DNA of 64,000 nt from contig NZ_NJFZ01000022.1 in NCBI RefSeq assembly GCF_002270355.1, forward strand, positions 62,001-126,000, read 5' to 3'. Source of the stretch: Flectobacillus sp. BAB-3569. GTDB taxonomy: Bacteria > Bacteroidota > Bacteroidia > Cytophagales > Spirosomataceae. Shown piece by piece: positions 35,201-43,131 of this stretch (its first letter is position 1; the number at the start of each line of letters is the position of its first letter). Under the pieces are notes generated by a model that saw nothing but the letters and a program-made list of their open reading frames with translations, was not told where the DNA came from and did no database searches. A program made the position numbers and the translations under genes.

Positions 35201-35643
35201 TGAACATTCGATACATTTTTGCCAGGGTGACCATTAAAATACCCACCAACTAACTTGCCGTACCAAGGCCAGTCGTATTCGGTGTCTGATGCCGCATGCA
35301 CACCCATAAAACCGCCGCCTGCTTGGATATAGCGCTCGAAGGCTATTTGTTGCGCAGGGTTGAGCACATCGCCTGTAGTACTCATAAAGATGACAACTGC
35401 ATACTTTTTAAGATTGTCTTCCGTGAACTTTGATGCGTTTTCGGTAGTATCTACGCCAAAGCCGTATTTCTGACCAAGGTCTTGCATTCCCTTAATGCCA
35501 TATGGAATTGAACTATGGCGAAAACCAGCAGTTTTGGAAAACACTAGTACTTTTTTGCCCTGCAAAGGATTGGAGGTCTGTGCCTTTAGAGAGAGAATGG
35601 CTAAAGAGAAGAGAGCCATTAAGGCGAGCCTTAATTTTTTCAT
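32272..35643 (-). CDS. ThuA / glucose-sorbosone dehydrogenase / PKD / cytochrome c / carbohydrate-binding fusion protein
   Basis: 1123 residues from the ATG at 35643, which starts a signal peptide (to about 22); 22 upstream codons are not credible. Order: ThuA-like domain (30-245, VLVFSKTAGFRHSSI, GGFMGVHAASDTEYDWPWYG), six-bladed sugar dehydrogenase propeller (265-700, CCHTGGSIEWDNKGNLYLSTGDDTNPF, ILRIKPTDDGSYTIPEGN), PKD (710-795), cytochrome c (865-945, haem motif CKACH at 875-879, likely axial Met in EQAMAAHP), and a C-terminal CBM6-like beta domain (990-1123). Probably a periplasmic or surface sugar oxidase passing electrons through its own haem. Substrate unknown. Confidence 0.9.
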   Translation of the reverse strand: MKKLRLALMALFSLAILSLKAQTSNPLQGKKVLVFSKTAGFRHSSIPYGIKGMQDLGQKYGFGVDTTENASKFTEDNLKKYAVVIFMSTTGDVLNPAQQIAFERYIQAGGGFMGVHAASDTEYDWPWYGKLVGGYFNGHPGKNVSNVQMGKFTVTDKNHISTSTLPTTFERKDEFYDFKEFNKDVKVLITVDENSYKEGKMGDFHPMSWYHEYDGGRAFYTNWGHTHETFSDEIPMTHIWGGLQWAASGSALDYSKARSEYAPEENRFTKIVLDKNLDEPTELAVLDNGKVLFTERKGLLKVYNPVTKKTKVAADLRVYSKFEYGLMGINIDPKYNQNKWIYLFYSPSYEVAGADTANRLSRFVYDDVKDTLVFASEKTLLRVPVKRTDCCHTGGSIEWDNKGNLYLSTGDDTNPFASEGFAPIDNRAGRAGWDARATSSNTNDLRGKILRIKPTDDGSYTIPEGNLFPVGTEKARPEIYVMGNRNPYRISVDKHTGYLYWGEVGPDAGENSDKYGPRGHDEVNQARKAGYFGWPLFVADNRAYNQRNFEDKSTGNKFDPLKPINDSPHNTGLRELPPAQKAFIYYPYADSPEFGPIVGKGGRNAMGGPVYYINDYQNSNVKFPKYFDGKFFAYDWARDFINIVTMKPNGDFVSMERFMPNTVFSHPMDMQFAKDGALYVLEYGQNWFAQNEDARLSRIEFNAGNRKPVVQISADKVAGAVPLKVNFSSVGTKDYDGDVLSYEWSFAKGAPKSKLNNPSFTFTKSGIYQATLKVKDVTGNVSEASVEIKVGNDIPKVALNIKGNKSFYWNDEKVAYEVKVADKEDGSLDNKKIKAEDVQVNIDYLEGFDKTIIAQGHQQNMSVLSGKRLIELSDCKACHSIDKKSIGPAYKEVAKKYKGAFQIEGKLSDKIIKGGGGVWGEQAMAAHPQVSKADATEMVKYILSLADDSKASKPVKGEYLTKDTGKAGTYIFSASYTDKGAGNLGAQNATKTVTLRSAKFRATSYDVQKETQKLKVDGLGEIVAATKNQGYIGFENIDLTGLKAFDVAAFASDERTVGGKIELHIGSPTGKVLSSVEVGKGNTQPVKLGLADATGTQNLYFVFVNPEAKDKALFAVSDITAVK

Positions 35644-35812
35644 AATAAATTGTAATTGGATAGTTTGAAAGAAACCAATATAGATAAATACGTTTTTGAA
35701 TAATACCAAAATTAACCAAAAAACTACGTGTGTTCTATACTGTTCTGTAATTGTAGGTGAATATAATTAAAAAAAGTTGAATTAGGATAGTTTTTAGATG
35801 CTATAAGGGTGG

Positions 35813-35841
35813 TTGAGTTGTGTTAGAAAAGACTAAATTTG
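35813..35841 (+). promoter_or_regulatory. Promoter of the penicillin acylase-family gene
   Basis: TTG 35813-35815, 18-base spacer, TAAATTTG 35834-35841. Leader of about 105 bases. On the minus strand TAATTTTG (35714-35707) may be the -7 box of the ThuA-fusion gene. The 311-base gap holds no gene. Confidence 0.5.
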
Positions 35842-35954
35842 TGCTTAGTGCTTTGATACAAAGGACTTCAAAAATTAATTCACTTCAATATCTTTAGCGG
35901 ACAAGGTGTTAGACAAGAAGGTCTTTCATTTTGTGTGAAAACTTATTAAAAACT

Positions 35955-38360
35955 ATGCGTCTTATCAAACGAATCTTAATGGGACTACTTATTGTAGTCG
36001 TGCTATTGGGGCTTGGAGTATTTGTCTGGCTCAAGTCCAAAGTAGCAAATCATGATCAAGAAATAAATCTACAAGGGCTCACACAACCTGTAGAGGTACT
36101 GTGGGATGATTTTGGAATACCTCATATTTATGCCCAAACCGAAGAAGACGCCTATTTTGCGTTGGGATATGTACATGCACAAGAAAGACTTTTCCAGATG
36201 GAAGCCCTTCGTCGTTTGGCAGATGGACGTCTCTCGGAGGTATTTGGCGATATGGCTTTGGAGAGTGATAAGTTTTTTAGAAGTCTTGGTTTTAGAAAAT
36301 ATGCTGAACAGACCATCGCACAATATCCTAAAAATGAAGGATACGTAAAAGCCGCTTCGGCGTATGTGAATGGCGTCAATGCTTTTATCGAAAATGGAGA
36401 TACGCCTGTAGAGTTTGAATTGTTGAAAATTCCGAAAACGCCTTTTTCAAATCTAGATTTACATATTATTCAAGGATATATGGGTTTTTCTTTTGCGGAT
36501 GCTTTTCGCACAGACCCTTTGATGACCTATATTCAACAAAGTCTTGGCGAAGAGTATACCAAGGATTTGGTAACAACTTGGGCAACTAATGCCGAAAAAA
36601 TCCCTGTTACCAAAGGCAATGAAAAAGAGATAGCGCTTCGCAAAGGTGCTGAATCTGTACAAAACTTGTTGGCATTGGGCAACCAAGTGCTTGAATTACA
36701 AAAAGCAGCGCCGTTTCCTACATTTCATGGCTCAAATTCATGGGTTGTAGCTGGTAGCAAAACCAAAAGTAAAGGTGTGATTTTTAGTAATGATACCCAT
36801 ATTGCGTTTTCTCAACCTTCGGTATTTTTTGAGGCTAATTTGGTTTATCCTAATCAAAACTTTTATGGAAACTTCATTGCAGGAATTCCTATGGCTGTGA
36901 TTGGGCATAACGACAAAGCTGGTTGGGGCTTAACAATGTTTGAAAATGATGATGTTGATTTTTACAGAGAAAAAATAAATCCTGCAAATGCCAATCAGGT
37001 TTGGTTTAAAGACCATTGGGAAGATTTGTCTATTAGAAAAGAAGTCATTAAAGTAAAAGGGAAACCAGATGTGGCTGTTCAATATCGCTCGTCAAGACAT
37101 GGCGTTCTGATTAATGAGTTTGATAAGAAATTTGTTCATGAAAAATCGCCAGTGGCCTTGTGGTGGGTATTAACACAATTTCCTGACCGTTCTTTAAAAG
37201 TCTTCTATGATTTGGCACATGCTACCGATGTCAAACAAGCAGAGGCTGCCGCTTCGATGATTCATTTCCCTGGTCTGAATGTAATGTATGGCGACGCCAA
37301 GGGAAATATTGCTTGGTGGGCATCAGCAAAACTCCCCAAACGTCCTGCTCATGTAAAACCTTATATGATTTTGGATGGCGCTAGTGGCAAAGATGAGATA
37401 GAGGGCTGGTTAGATTTTTCTCAAAATCCACATGCTGTAAATCCTGCTAGTGGTTTTGTATACTCAGCCAATAACCAACCTGAGGATATGGGTACGGGCT
37501 TAGTGGCGGGTTACTATGTTGCGCCAGACCGTGCTACTCGTATCAAGCAACTATTGAATATTTCAAAAAATGATTGGACGGTAGAAGATATGCACAAAAT
37601 GATTACTGAGCATAAAAGCGCCATGGCGCCAACCGTGATTCAAAGTATTGCTCCAATTATTAAATCAACAGGACATAGTGAGTTGCTTACTTGGGACGGT
37701 ACACACGATTTGGAAGATATCGAACCAACGATTTATTACAGATTTTTGTACCGTATGTATGAGGCTACTTTCAGAGATGAGCTAGGTGCTGAAGGATTCA
37801 AAGCATTTGTTAATTCTCAAACCATGAAGCGTTCTTTACAAAACTTTATTGTTAATGATACTTCTAAATGGTGGGATAATAAGGATACAAAAAATGTGGA
37901 AACTCGCACACAGATTATTCAATCAGCACTAAATCAGGCTTATGCAGATTTGACAGCTCAACTTGGAGCGGATAAAAAGGCATGGCATTGGCAAAAAGTT
38001 CATACGCTCGAACACGTGCATCCTGTAGGTAGACAAAAGCCTTTGAACAAACTCTTTAATGTAGGACCTTTACCAGCTATGGCGGGCAAAGAAGTAATCA
38101 ACAATCTTGATTTTCCACTAGATTCTTCTGGATATTACAAGGTTAGTTATGGGCCAGCTTTGCGTCGTGTGATAGATTTCTCAAAACCTTTTGAAGGACA
38201 AAGTATAAACCCAACGGGACAATCGGGATATTTTATGAGCAAACATTACGATGACCAAGCTCGTATGTATGTAGAAGGTAAATTTAGAGGAGAACTTATT
38301 CGAAAAGAAGATGTAGAAAAAGTTAAATCGGGTAAGCAGGTATTGAAGCCAAATCAATAA
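35955..38360 (+). CDS. Penicillin acylase family Ntn-hydrolase
   Basis: 801 residues from the ATG at 35955, followed by a membrane/signal helix (ILMGLLIVVVLLGLGVFVWL). The family is made as a precursor that cuts itself so that an internal Ser becomes the N-terminal nucleophile; here that is S260 in FPTFHGSNSWVVAGSKT, splitting it into an alpha part (about 260) and a beta part (about 540). Further family motifs: SNDTHIAFSQPSVFFE and PRRPAHV-like KLPKRPAHVKPY. It cleaves amide bonds, for example of N-acyl-homoserine lactones or other acylated amines; the true substrate is unknown. A hairpin follows. Confidence 0.92.
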   Translation: MRLIKRILMGLLIVVVLLGLGVFVWLKSKVANHDQEINLQGLTQPVEVLWDDFGIPHIYAQTEEDAYFALGYVHAQERLFQMEALRRLADGRLSEVFGDMALESDKFFRSLGFRKYAEQTIAQYPKNEGYVKAASAYVNGVNAFIENGDTPVEFELLKIPKTPFSNLDLHIIQGYMGFSFADAFRTDPLMTYIQQSLGEEYTKDLVTTWATNAEKIPVTKGNEKEIALRKGAESVQNLLALGNQVLELQKAAPFPTFHGSNSWVVAGSKTKSKGVIFSNDTHIAFSQPSVFFEANLVYPNQNFYGNFIAGIPMAVIGHNDKAGWGLTMFENDDVDFYREKINPANANQVWFKDHWEDLSIRKEVIKVKGKPDVAVQYRSSRHGVLINEFDKKFVHEKSPVALWWVLTQFPDRSLKVFYDLAHATDVKQAEAAASMIHFPGLNVMYGDAKGNIAWWASAKLPKRPAHVKPYMILDGASGKDEIEGWLDFSQNPHAVNPASGFVYSANNQPEDMGTGLVAGYYVAPDRATRIKQLLNISKNDWTVEDMHKMITEHKSAMAPTVIQSIAPIIKSTGHSELLTWDGTHDLEDIEPTIYYRFLYRMYEATFRDELGAEGFKAFVNSQTMKRSLQNFIVNDTSKWWDNKDTKNVETRTQIIQSALNQAYADLTAQLGADKKAWHWQKVHTLEHVHPVGRQKPLNKLFNVGPLPAMAGKEVINNLDFPLDSSGYYKVSYGPALRRVIDFSKPFEGQSINPTGQSGYFMSKHYDDQARMYVEGKFRGELIRKEDVEKVKSGKQVLKPNQ

Positions 38361-38375
38361 AAGGCGTCAAGTGAC

Positions 38376-38431
38376 AAAGGCACAGAGGCACAAAGTGATT
38401 CATTTGGAACACTTTGAGCCTCTGTGCCTTT
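38376..38431. terminator. Long hairpin of the 'AAAGGCACAAAG' family after the acylase gene
   Basis: 22-base arms (AAAGGCACAGAGGC-x-CAAAGTG and its complement) with one mismatch and a 12-base loop. The sequence is close to the hairpin at 6357. Confidence 0.65.
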
Positions 38432-38576
38432 GCTACTCTGCACTTTTTGCTGAACCAAAATCTAACTGAAATCTAATCCTGTAGCGCTAACTTTTGGTAT
38501 AACTTGCATGTTCAAATAGCAAAGGAAAAAGCCACCATAACAAGGTTTTGATTCCTTTCAAACAGACAAATAAACA

Positions 38577-39266
38577 ATGACAACCGAAATTCTTATTTCA
38601 CTGCTTACCCTGATTGTGTTAGAAATCGTTTTGGGTATCGACAACATTATTTTTATTTCTATTCTCTCTGATAAACTTCCTGTCGAAAAGCGAAAAAAAG
38701 CGCGATTGGTAGGGTTGAGTCTAGCGCTAGTTTTGCGTCTAATCTTATTGGCTGGTATTAGCTGGATTATGAAGCTCGACAAAACTTTGATGACAATTTC
38801 AGGAATAGATTTTTCAGGAAAAGACTTAATTCTTATTGCGGGGGGCTTTTTCTTATTGTATAAAAGTAATAAAGAGATTTTTGAAAAAACGGAAGAGGGA
38901 GAGCATACAAACTCGGCACCAGTGTCTAAATCTTTTGCCACAATCATCGGACAGATTTTATTGCTAGATTTAGTATTTTCTATTGACAGTATTATTACGG
39001 CTGTAGGTTTGGTAGATGAGCTGTGGGTAATGTATGCCGCCGTAATTGTTTCTATTTCGATTATGTTGGCGGTAGCAGGGGCTATTAGTAGCTTTATTAG
39101 CAAACATCCATCGTTGAAGATTTTGGCGTTATGTTTTCTAATGATGATTGGAGTTACGCTAATTGCTGAGGGATTAGATTTCCATATCCCGAAACAATAC
39201 ATCTATTTCTCAATGGCATTTTCATTCTTTGTAAACATGATGCAAATTAGAAAAACGAGTAAATAA
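38577..39266 (+). CDS. TerC family integral membrane protein
   Basis: 229 residues, seven membrane helices. Family motifs: EIVLGIDNIIFISIL (15-29) and LLDLVFSIDSIITAVGL (about 125-141), each with the conserved acidic residue within a helix that is thought to bind metal. TerC proteins are linked to tellurite resistance or to manganese export and metal loading of exported proteins. No terABDEF genes are nearby, so a metal-homeostasis role is more likely than a tellurite operon. Confidence 0.92.
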   Translation: MTTEILISLLTLIVLEIVLGIDNIIFISILSDKLPVEKRKKARLVGLSLALVLRLILLAGISWIMKLDKTLMTISGIDFSGKDLILIAGGFFLLYKSNKEIFEKTEEGEHTNSAPVSKSFATIIGQILLLDLVFSIDSIITAVGLVDELWVMYAAVIVSISIMLAVAGAISSFISKHPSLKILALCFLMMIGVTLIAEGLDFHIPKQYIYFSMAFSFFVNMMQIRKTSK

Positions 39267-39283
39267 TTTATATTCTATCAGTA

Positions 39284-39371
39284 GAGACGCACTGATTGCG
39301 TCTTAAGCCATTTATATTTAGCATAGTAGCATCAAAAAAGCGGTCGAAATCATAATTTCGACCGCTTTTTT
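39284..39371 (+). repeat. Composite repeat: REP-like palindrome plus tail plus terminator (copy 4)
   Basis: GAGACGCACT-G-ATTGCGTCTT (degenerate palindrome), tail AAGCCATTTATATTTAGCATAGTAGCATC, then hairpin 39334-39371. Close match in order and sequence to 32087-32189. Confidence 0.8.
39334..39371. terminator. Bidirectional terminator between terC and the 39436 gene
   Basis: 17-base perfect arms (A6-GCGGTCGAAAT / ATTTCGACCGC-T6), 4-base loop, shared by two converging genes. Confidence 0.85.
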
Positions 39372-39435
39372 ATGAAATTGAGAGAATCATTCTAATTTCA
39401 AAACTCATCACTCACAATTCAGCACTCATACTCAC

Positions 39436-39840
39436 TTACTTATTCACATCCATTGTTCTTGTCAACGTAGTGGGTTTAGAGGTATCTAGCACTACAGTTT
39501 TACGAATCGTTTCATGACCGTCGCTGATTTCGAAAGTATATTTTCCATCACCAAGCTCAGACATATCAAATTTACCATGATACGACTCTGTATTTTTACG
39601 AACCGTGGCGGTATTTAGGATTTCACCATCTTCATTTTTAATGGTAATCGTTACCGATTTTCCAATGATTTTTTCAAGCATGATATTCATTTTGGCTGCA
39701 CCTTTGGTTTGGTACATGCCTATTCTGAATGTTTTGGCTTTGGCAGTGTAGTTACTGTTGTTGTCGTTGTTGTCGGCTAATGAGACAAACGAAGTCAAAG
39801 CCATTAAAATTAATACTACAGGTTTAAAGAGCGTTTTCAT
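39436..39840 (-). CDS. Small secreted beta-sandwich protein, paralogue B
   Basis: 134 residues with a signal peptide (MKKTL-like MKTLFKPVVLILMALTSFVSLA). Mature part: NMIMLEKIIGKSVTITIKNEDGEILNTATV... YHGKFDMSELGDGKYTFEISDG, a pattern like DUF3244 or the beta-fold of T9SS sorting tails (strand, 'G..i..f.ms.l..G.Y.f.i'), but without the YPNP start. About half its residues match the neighbour 40107-40502, so the two arose by tandem duplication. Function unknown; probably envelope-associated. Confidence 0.72.
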   Translation of the reverse strand: MKTLFKPVVLILMALTSFVSLADNNDNNSNYTAKAKTFRIGMYQTKGAAKMNIMLEKIIGKSVTITIKNEDGEILNTATVRKNTESYHGKFDMSELGDGKYTFEISDGHETIRKTVVLDTSKPTTLTRTMDVNK

Positions 39841-39945
39841 ATTATTGAATGAGAAGTTTAAATGAGGCTTACCGTCTTTTCAGACATTCAGCATATTAGA
39901 TTAAAGAGGAATTTTACTGCGCTGTCGGCTCGTGGCTTTCAGCAA

Positions 39946-40002
39946 TTTATATATTCAAAAAAGAGGTTTAGCCTTTATATATATTCAAAAAAAGAGGTTT
40001 TG
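39946..40002 (+). repeat. Short tandem duplication
   Basis: TTTATATATTCAAAAAAGAGGTTT and a second copy with one extra TA and one extra A starting at 39974, between the two paralogues. Confidence 0.6.
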
Positions 40003-40106
40003 CATGACTTGTAATCTTTCAATTTTCAGCGGTCAGTTATCAGTTATTACCAATACCTGACCACCGATGTCCAGATGTATAGCGTTCGTCAGGCGCTAGG
40101 ATTGGA

Positions 40107-40502
40107 CTATTTATTAACTGTCAGGTTTCTTGTTGTTTCTTGCGTTTCAGGAGACTGAAGGTTTACAGTCTTAATAATTTTCTCGGTTCCGTCAGTGATT
40201 TCGAAAGTATAAACTCCGTCTTCCAACTGGCTCATGTCAAACTTACCGTAATACGAAGGGGTATTTTTCGCAACATACTCTTGGTGTAATACTTTTCCCG
40301 AAGGGTCTTTCAAGATAATCTTTACCTTTTTATCGGTTACTTTTTCAAGCATCAAATTCATGTTTAGTGAATTTTTGCTTTTGAACATGCCAACTTCAAA
40401 CGTCTTCGTCTTATTTGCGTTGTTGTTGTCGTTGTTTGCGAAACTAACTACAGATAAAACTGTTAATGCAGAGATTGAGAAGAGTTGAGCGAACGTTTTC
40501 AT
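40107..40502 (-). CDS. Small secreted beta-sandwich protein, paralogue A
   Basis: 131 residues, signal peptide MKTFAQLFSISALTVLSVVSFA followed by an Asn/Asp-rich stretch (NNDNNNANK). Core LNMNLMLEKVTDKKVKIILKDPSGKVLHQEY... YYGKFDMSQLEDGVYTFEITDG aligns along its length with 39436-39840. Both end in a T-rich strand and VNK. Transcribed first of the pair; a fair promoter is at 40636-40667. Confidence 0.72.
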   Translation of the reverse strand: MKTFAQLFSISALTVLSVVSFANNDNNNANKTKTFEVGMFKSKNSLNMNLMLEKVTDKKVKIILKDPSGKVLHQEYVAKNTPSYYGKFDMSQLEDGVYTFEITDGTEKIIKTVNLQSPETQETTRNLTVNK

Positions 40503-41115
40503 GACTTTTATAAATGTTTAGAAAGTTAAACCTTAATGCTTGATTACGTGATCAAGAAGAAAAGCTTTGATTGAGAGTTAATTTTTAAAACTGTTTTTGA
40601 ATCTTTTACTTAATTGTTGTGCTGAATTCTTGTGTCAAAGATATATGTTTAAGCCAGTACCTTGCAATACAAAATACCATAATCGGTCGTCTAGTCGGTT
40701 GAATGGTAAAAATCTCGGTACAAATTGCTGAGATATTGACTAAACTGGTAGGATATATGGATTAACGGTTAAGGCAGGGCTTTTCTTTGCGAATTCTATC
40801 CATAAGATGCAGGCAAAAGCAGAGATGTTGCATGAAGATTGAAAAAAAATATTTTTTTTTGAAAAGGGATAAAGGCTTGTAGGAGCAAAGGCACAAAGGG
40901 AAATGATTCTTTTCTATTTTCAAATCATCAAATTTTCAAATTACATGATACCCATCAAACCCTGTAGCCATTCTTAAAGTCCGCATACCATTCTTACAAT
41001 CTTTCTTAGAGGACAGCCCTCGACTGTATAATATTGTATCAAGTAATTCGAGAAGATTTTGTAAATTTCATTCCTTACAAATCTACATTCATACTTTACC
41101 CTCAAAATCAAAACT
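40503..41115. other. Intergenic region between divergent genes
   Basis: 613 bases. Holds the promoter at 40636-40667 (minus), a half copy of the AAAGGCACAAAGG motif (40884-40898) and a T8/A-rich run. A frame at 41034-41219 overlaps the next gene in another phase and has no coding look. No RNA gene is seen. Confidence 0.4.
40636..40667 (-). promoter_or_regulatory. Probable promoter of the paralogue pair
   Basis: On the minus strand TTG, 21-base spacer, TATCTTTG; leader of about 125 bases. Confidence 0.45.
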
Positions 41116-41799
41116 ATGTCAACAGAAGAAAAAAGCATTGGGAAGAAAATTCTGAGTTTCTTTATTCAAGATGTACCCGAATCATCGCCAGCTACGCCCA
41201 GCCAAAGCGTAGCACCTGAGCCTCAAGCTACACCTGTTAGTCAGAATGTAGTACGACCACCAGAGACGAATGCTAGTACGGATAAGAAGTTTGTTGACCA
41301 TTTTGTACAACTACTCGAAAAAGCGAATCTTCCGGGAGCCGACTATTTTGAGTTTATGCAAACCATGAAGAGCTTGTCGGGCTTGGGCTTATCTGAAGAA
41401 AAGCAGTTTCAGGCCGCTTGGGCAAGTTTTAGAACGATGGGAGGTGTTTCGGACATTAATATATTGGTCAATACCGCCAATCAATATGTCCAAATGCTTG
41501 AAAATGACAAAGCTGCCTTTCTGAAAGATGCCGATGCGGCTATTAAAGAGCGTGTGGGCAATCTGCAAAATCAGGTAAAACAAATGCAAGATGAAAACAA
41601 GCAAATGGCCGAACAGATTATTGCTTTACAAAAGAAGATAGAACAAAATAATAGTAGCATTGAGAAAGTATCGGGAGATATTGAAGAACAAAGTGCCAAA
41701 ATCAATAATAACAAAGCAGGCTATCAGGTTACACATGATTTCTTTGTAGACCAAATCAAGTCTGATATTTTCAAGATACAAGAACATTTGTTGAAATAA
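41116..41799 (+). CDS. Soluble coiled-coil protein of unknown function
   Basis: 227 residues, no signal or membrane helix. Residues 20-58 are a P/S/T-rich disordered linker; 60-135 a helical domain (FVDHFVQLLEKANLPGADYFEFMQTMKSLSGLGLSEEKQFQAAWASFRTMGG); 135-205 a coiled coil (KERVGNLQNQVKQMQDENKQMAEQIIALQKKIEQNN) and a final helical piece. I do not recognise the family. It is followed 82 bases later by a membrane-anchored coiled-coil protein and the two probably work together, perhaps as a scaffold at the membrane; this is inference from co-direction and shared coiled coils. Confidence 0.75.
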   Translation: MSTEEKSIGKKILSFFIQDVPESSPATPSQSVAPEPQATPVSQNVVRPPETNASTDKKFVDHFVQLLEKANLPGADYFEFMQTMKSLSGLGLSEEKQFQAAWASFRTMGGVSDINILVNTANQYVQMLENDKAAFLKDADAAIKERVGNLQNQVKQMQDENKQMAEQIIALQKKIEQNNSSIEKVSGDIEEQSAKINNNKAGYQVTHDFFVDQIKSDIFKIQEHLLK

Positions 41800-41881
41800 G
41801 CTTCTAAACTTTTACTTTACTCGTGTCTCGTTACAAAACTAACTATGCACGAATAGAAATTAACCAAAACCAATTAAACTA

Positions 41882-42892
41882 ATGGCAGATTTATCACAGA
41901 TTGGAGGAGGTGATGCTCCCCAGAAATCATTTTGGAGTAAACCTGAAGGTGTTACCTCATTGTTGTTCTTAGGCGCAGCAGGAGCGGTAGGCTTGTATTA
42001 CTTCAACAAGATTGTTGAGTTTTTGATTAAGGTAACTGAAAATACGCTTTATCTGGGCGCCTTGTTGGCGGTATTAGGTTTGTTTGTGTTTTTGATAACG
42101 AGTAAAGATGTTCGTACAGCGGCATTTTTCTTGTTCAAAACTACGATGCGTAAAATTGCAGGTTTGGTGATTCAGCTAGACCCTATCGCAATCATGAAAA
42201 TCTATATCGAAGATTTGAAAGAAAAGCGTCAAAAAATGTCCGGTCAAATCGATATTTTGGCAGGTCAGTTGGTTAAATTGAATAAGAAAATCAATGAAAA
42301 TAATGACCAAATCAAGCAAAAATTTGCGGAGGCTAACAAGGCAAATACGATGATTGATAAGCCAGGGATGAGAGAAGCTGCCTCGTTGGCAACAATCGAA
42401 GGAGCTGGTTTGCAAGAAATGAATGAGAAGTTGCTGCCTTTACAACGTAACATGAAGACTGTATTGAGCTTTATGGAAAAGGTACAATCATCAGCAGATT
42501 ATATTATCAAGGAAACCGAAATCAAGGTGAAATTGAAAGAGGCTGAATACGAAATAGTAAAAAGTAGCTCAAATGCCTTGAAAACAGCCATCAGTATTTT
42601 TAAAGGAAATCCTGATAAAAAATTCTACTTCGATGAGTCGATGGAATATATCCAAGACGATATGAGTAAGAAACTAGGAGAAATGAAGCGTGCGATGGAT
42701 TTGTCAATGGACTTTATCAATGGTGTAGATATTCAAAATGGTATTTTGACCGACAAAGGTCAAGCCATGCTTGAAGCTTACAATAGCGGTGAGTTCAAAT
42801 TGATCAGTCTGGATTCGTCACCAAGCACTGGTTCTTCAACACCACATATTCCTCCTGCGAAGGATTCAGGATATAAAGGTTTGTTAGAATAA
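41882..42892 (+). CDS. Membrane-anchored coiled-coil protein of unknown function, PspA-like in outline
   Basis: 336 residues. Two N-terminal membrane helices (VTSLLFLGAAGAVGLYYF and TLYLGALLAVLGLFVFLIT, 24-80), an amphipathic stretch (TAAFFLFKTTMRKIAGLVIQLDPIAIMKIYIEDLKEKRQKM), then long helices/coiled coil (105-290) and a disordered S/P/G tail. The helical part, with IDILAGQLVKLNKKINENNDQIKQKFAEA and KVKLKEAEYEIVKSS, recalls PspA/ESCRT-III-type membrane-stress proteins, but no defining motif is present. Second gene of a pair with 41116-41799. No function should be assumed. Confidence 0.75.
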   Translation: MADLSQIGGGDAPQKSFWSKPEGVTSLLFLGAAGAVGLYYFNKIVEFLIKVTENTLYLGALLAVLGLFVFLITSKDVRTAAFFLFKTTMRKIAGLVIQLDPIAIMKIYIEDLKEKRQKMSGQIDILAGQLVKLNKKINENNDQIKQKFAEANKANTMIDKPGMREAASLATIEGAGLQEMNEKLLPLQRNMKTVLSFMEKVQSSADYIIKETEIKVKLKEAEYEIVKSSSNALKTAISIFKGNPDKKFYFDESMEYIQDDMSKKLGEMKRAMDLSMDFINGVDIQNGILTDKGQAMLEAYNSGEFKLISLDSSPSTGSSTPHIPPAKDSGYKGLLE

Positions 42893-42912
42893 GTAATTTT
42901 GCAGAATGAGAG

Positions 42913-43057
42913 TTTAGGCAACAGGCACTAGGCAAAGAGTCTTAAAATGTTTTTTATTACCCACAGCCATGCTTTTTTCCAAAGCCCATCGCCGAAAGCC
43001 GTTACCTGAAAGCCCAAAGCATAATCTTAAGTTTTATTTTGCCCACTAACTTAATTA
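42913..43057 (+). repeat. Dispersed intergenic repeat (family 1), good copy
   Basis: AGGCACTAGGCAAAGAGT, AAAATGTTTTTTATTACCCA, CCATGCTTTTTTC, GCCGAAAGCCG and ACCTGAAAGCCC occur in the same order and spacing as at 54180-54325; the end (TTTTGCCCACTAACTTAATT) matches 53772-53791. Confidence 0.8.
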
Positions 43058-43061
43058 CCCC

Positions 43062-43094
43062 AGCGAGAGGCAATAATATGTCTCTCGCTTTTTT
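43062..43094 (+). terminator. Hairpin before the acyltransferase gene
   Basis: AGCGAGAG / CTCTCGCT with a 12-base loop and T6; probably ends transcription from the coiled-coil pair. The 337-base gap otherwise holds the family 1 repeat and the promoter below. Confidence 0.65.
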
Positions 43095-43131
43095 GTAGCA
43101 AAAGCCCTTCCCTAAATAATTCAATCCTTCG

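Noticed and set aside
38558-39202. 214-residue minus-strand frame over terC
   Set aside because: Antisense shadow of a clear TerC protein; composition (Ile, Ser, Lys rich) reflects the reverse of hydrophobic codons.
38577-39266. Tellurite-resistance operon
   Set aside because: Only TerC is present, without TerA/B/D/E/F or TelA; TerC proteins alone are common metal-related membrane proteins.
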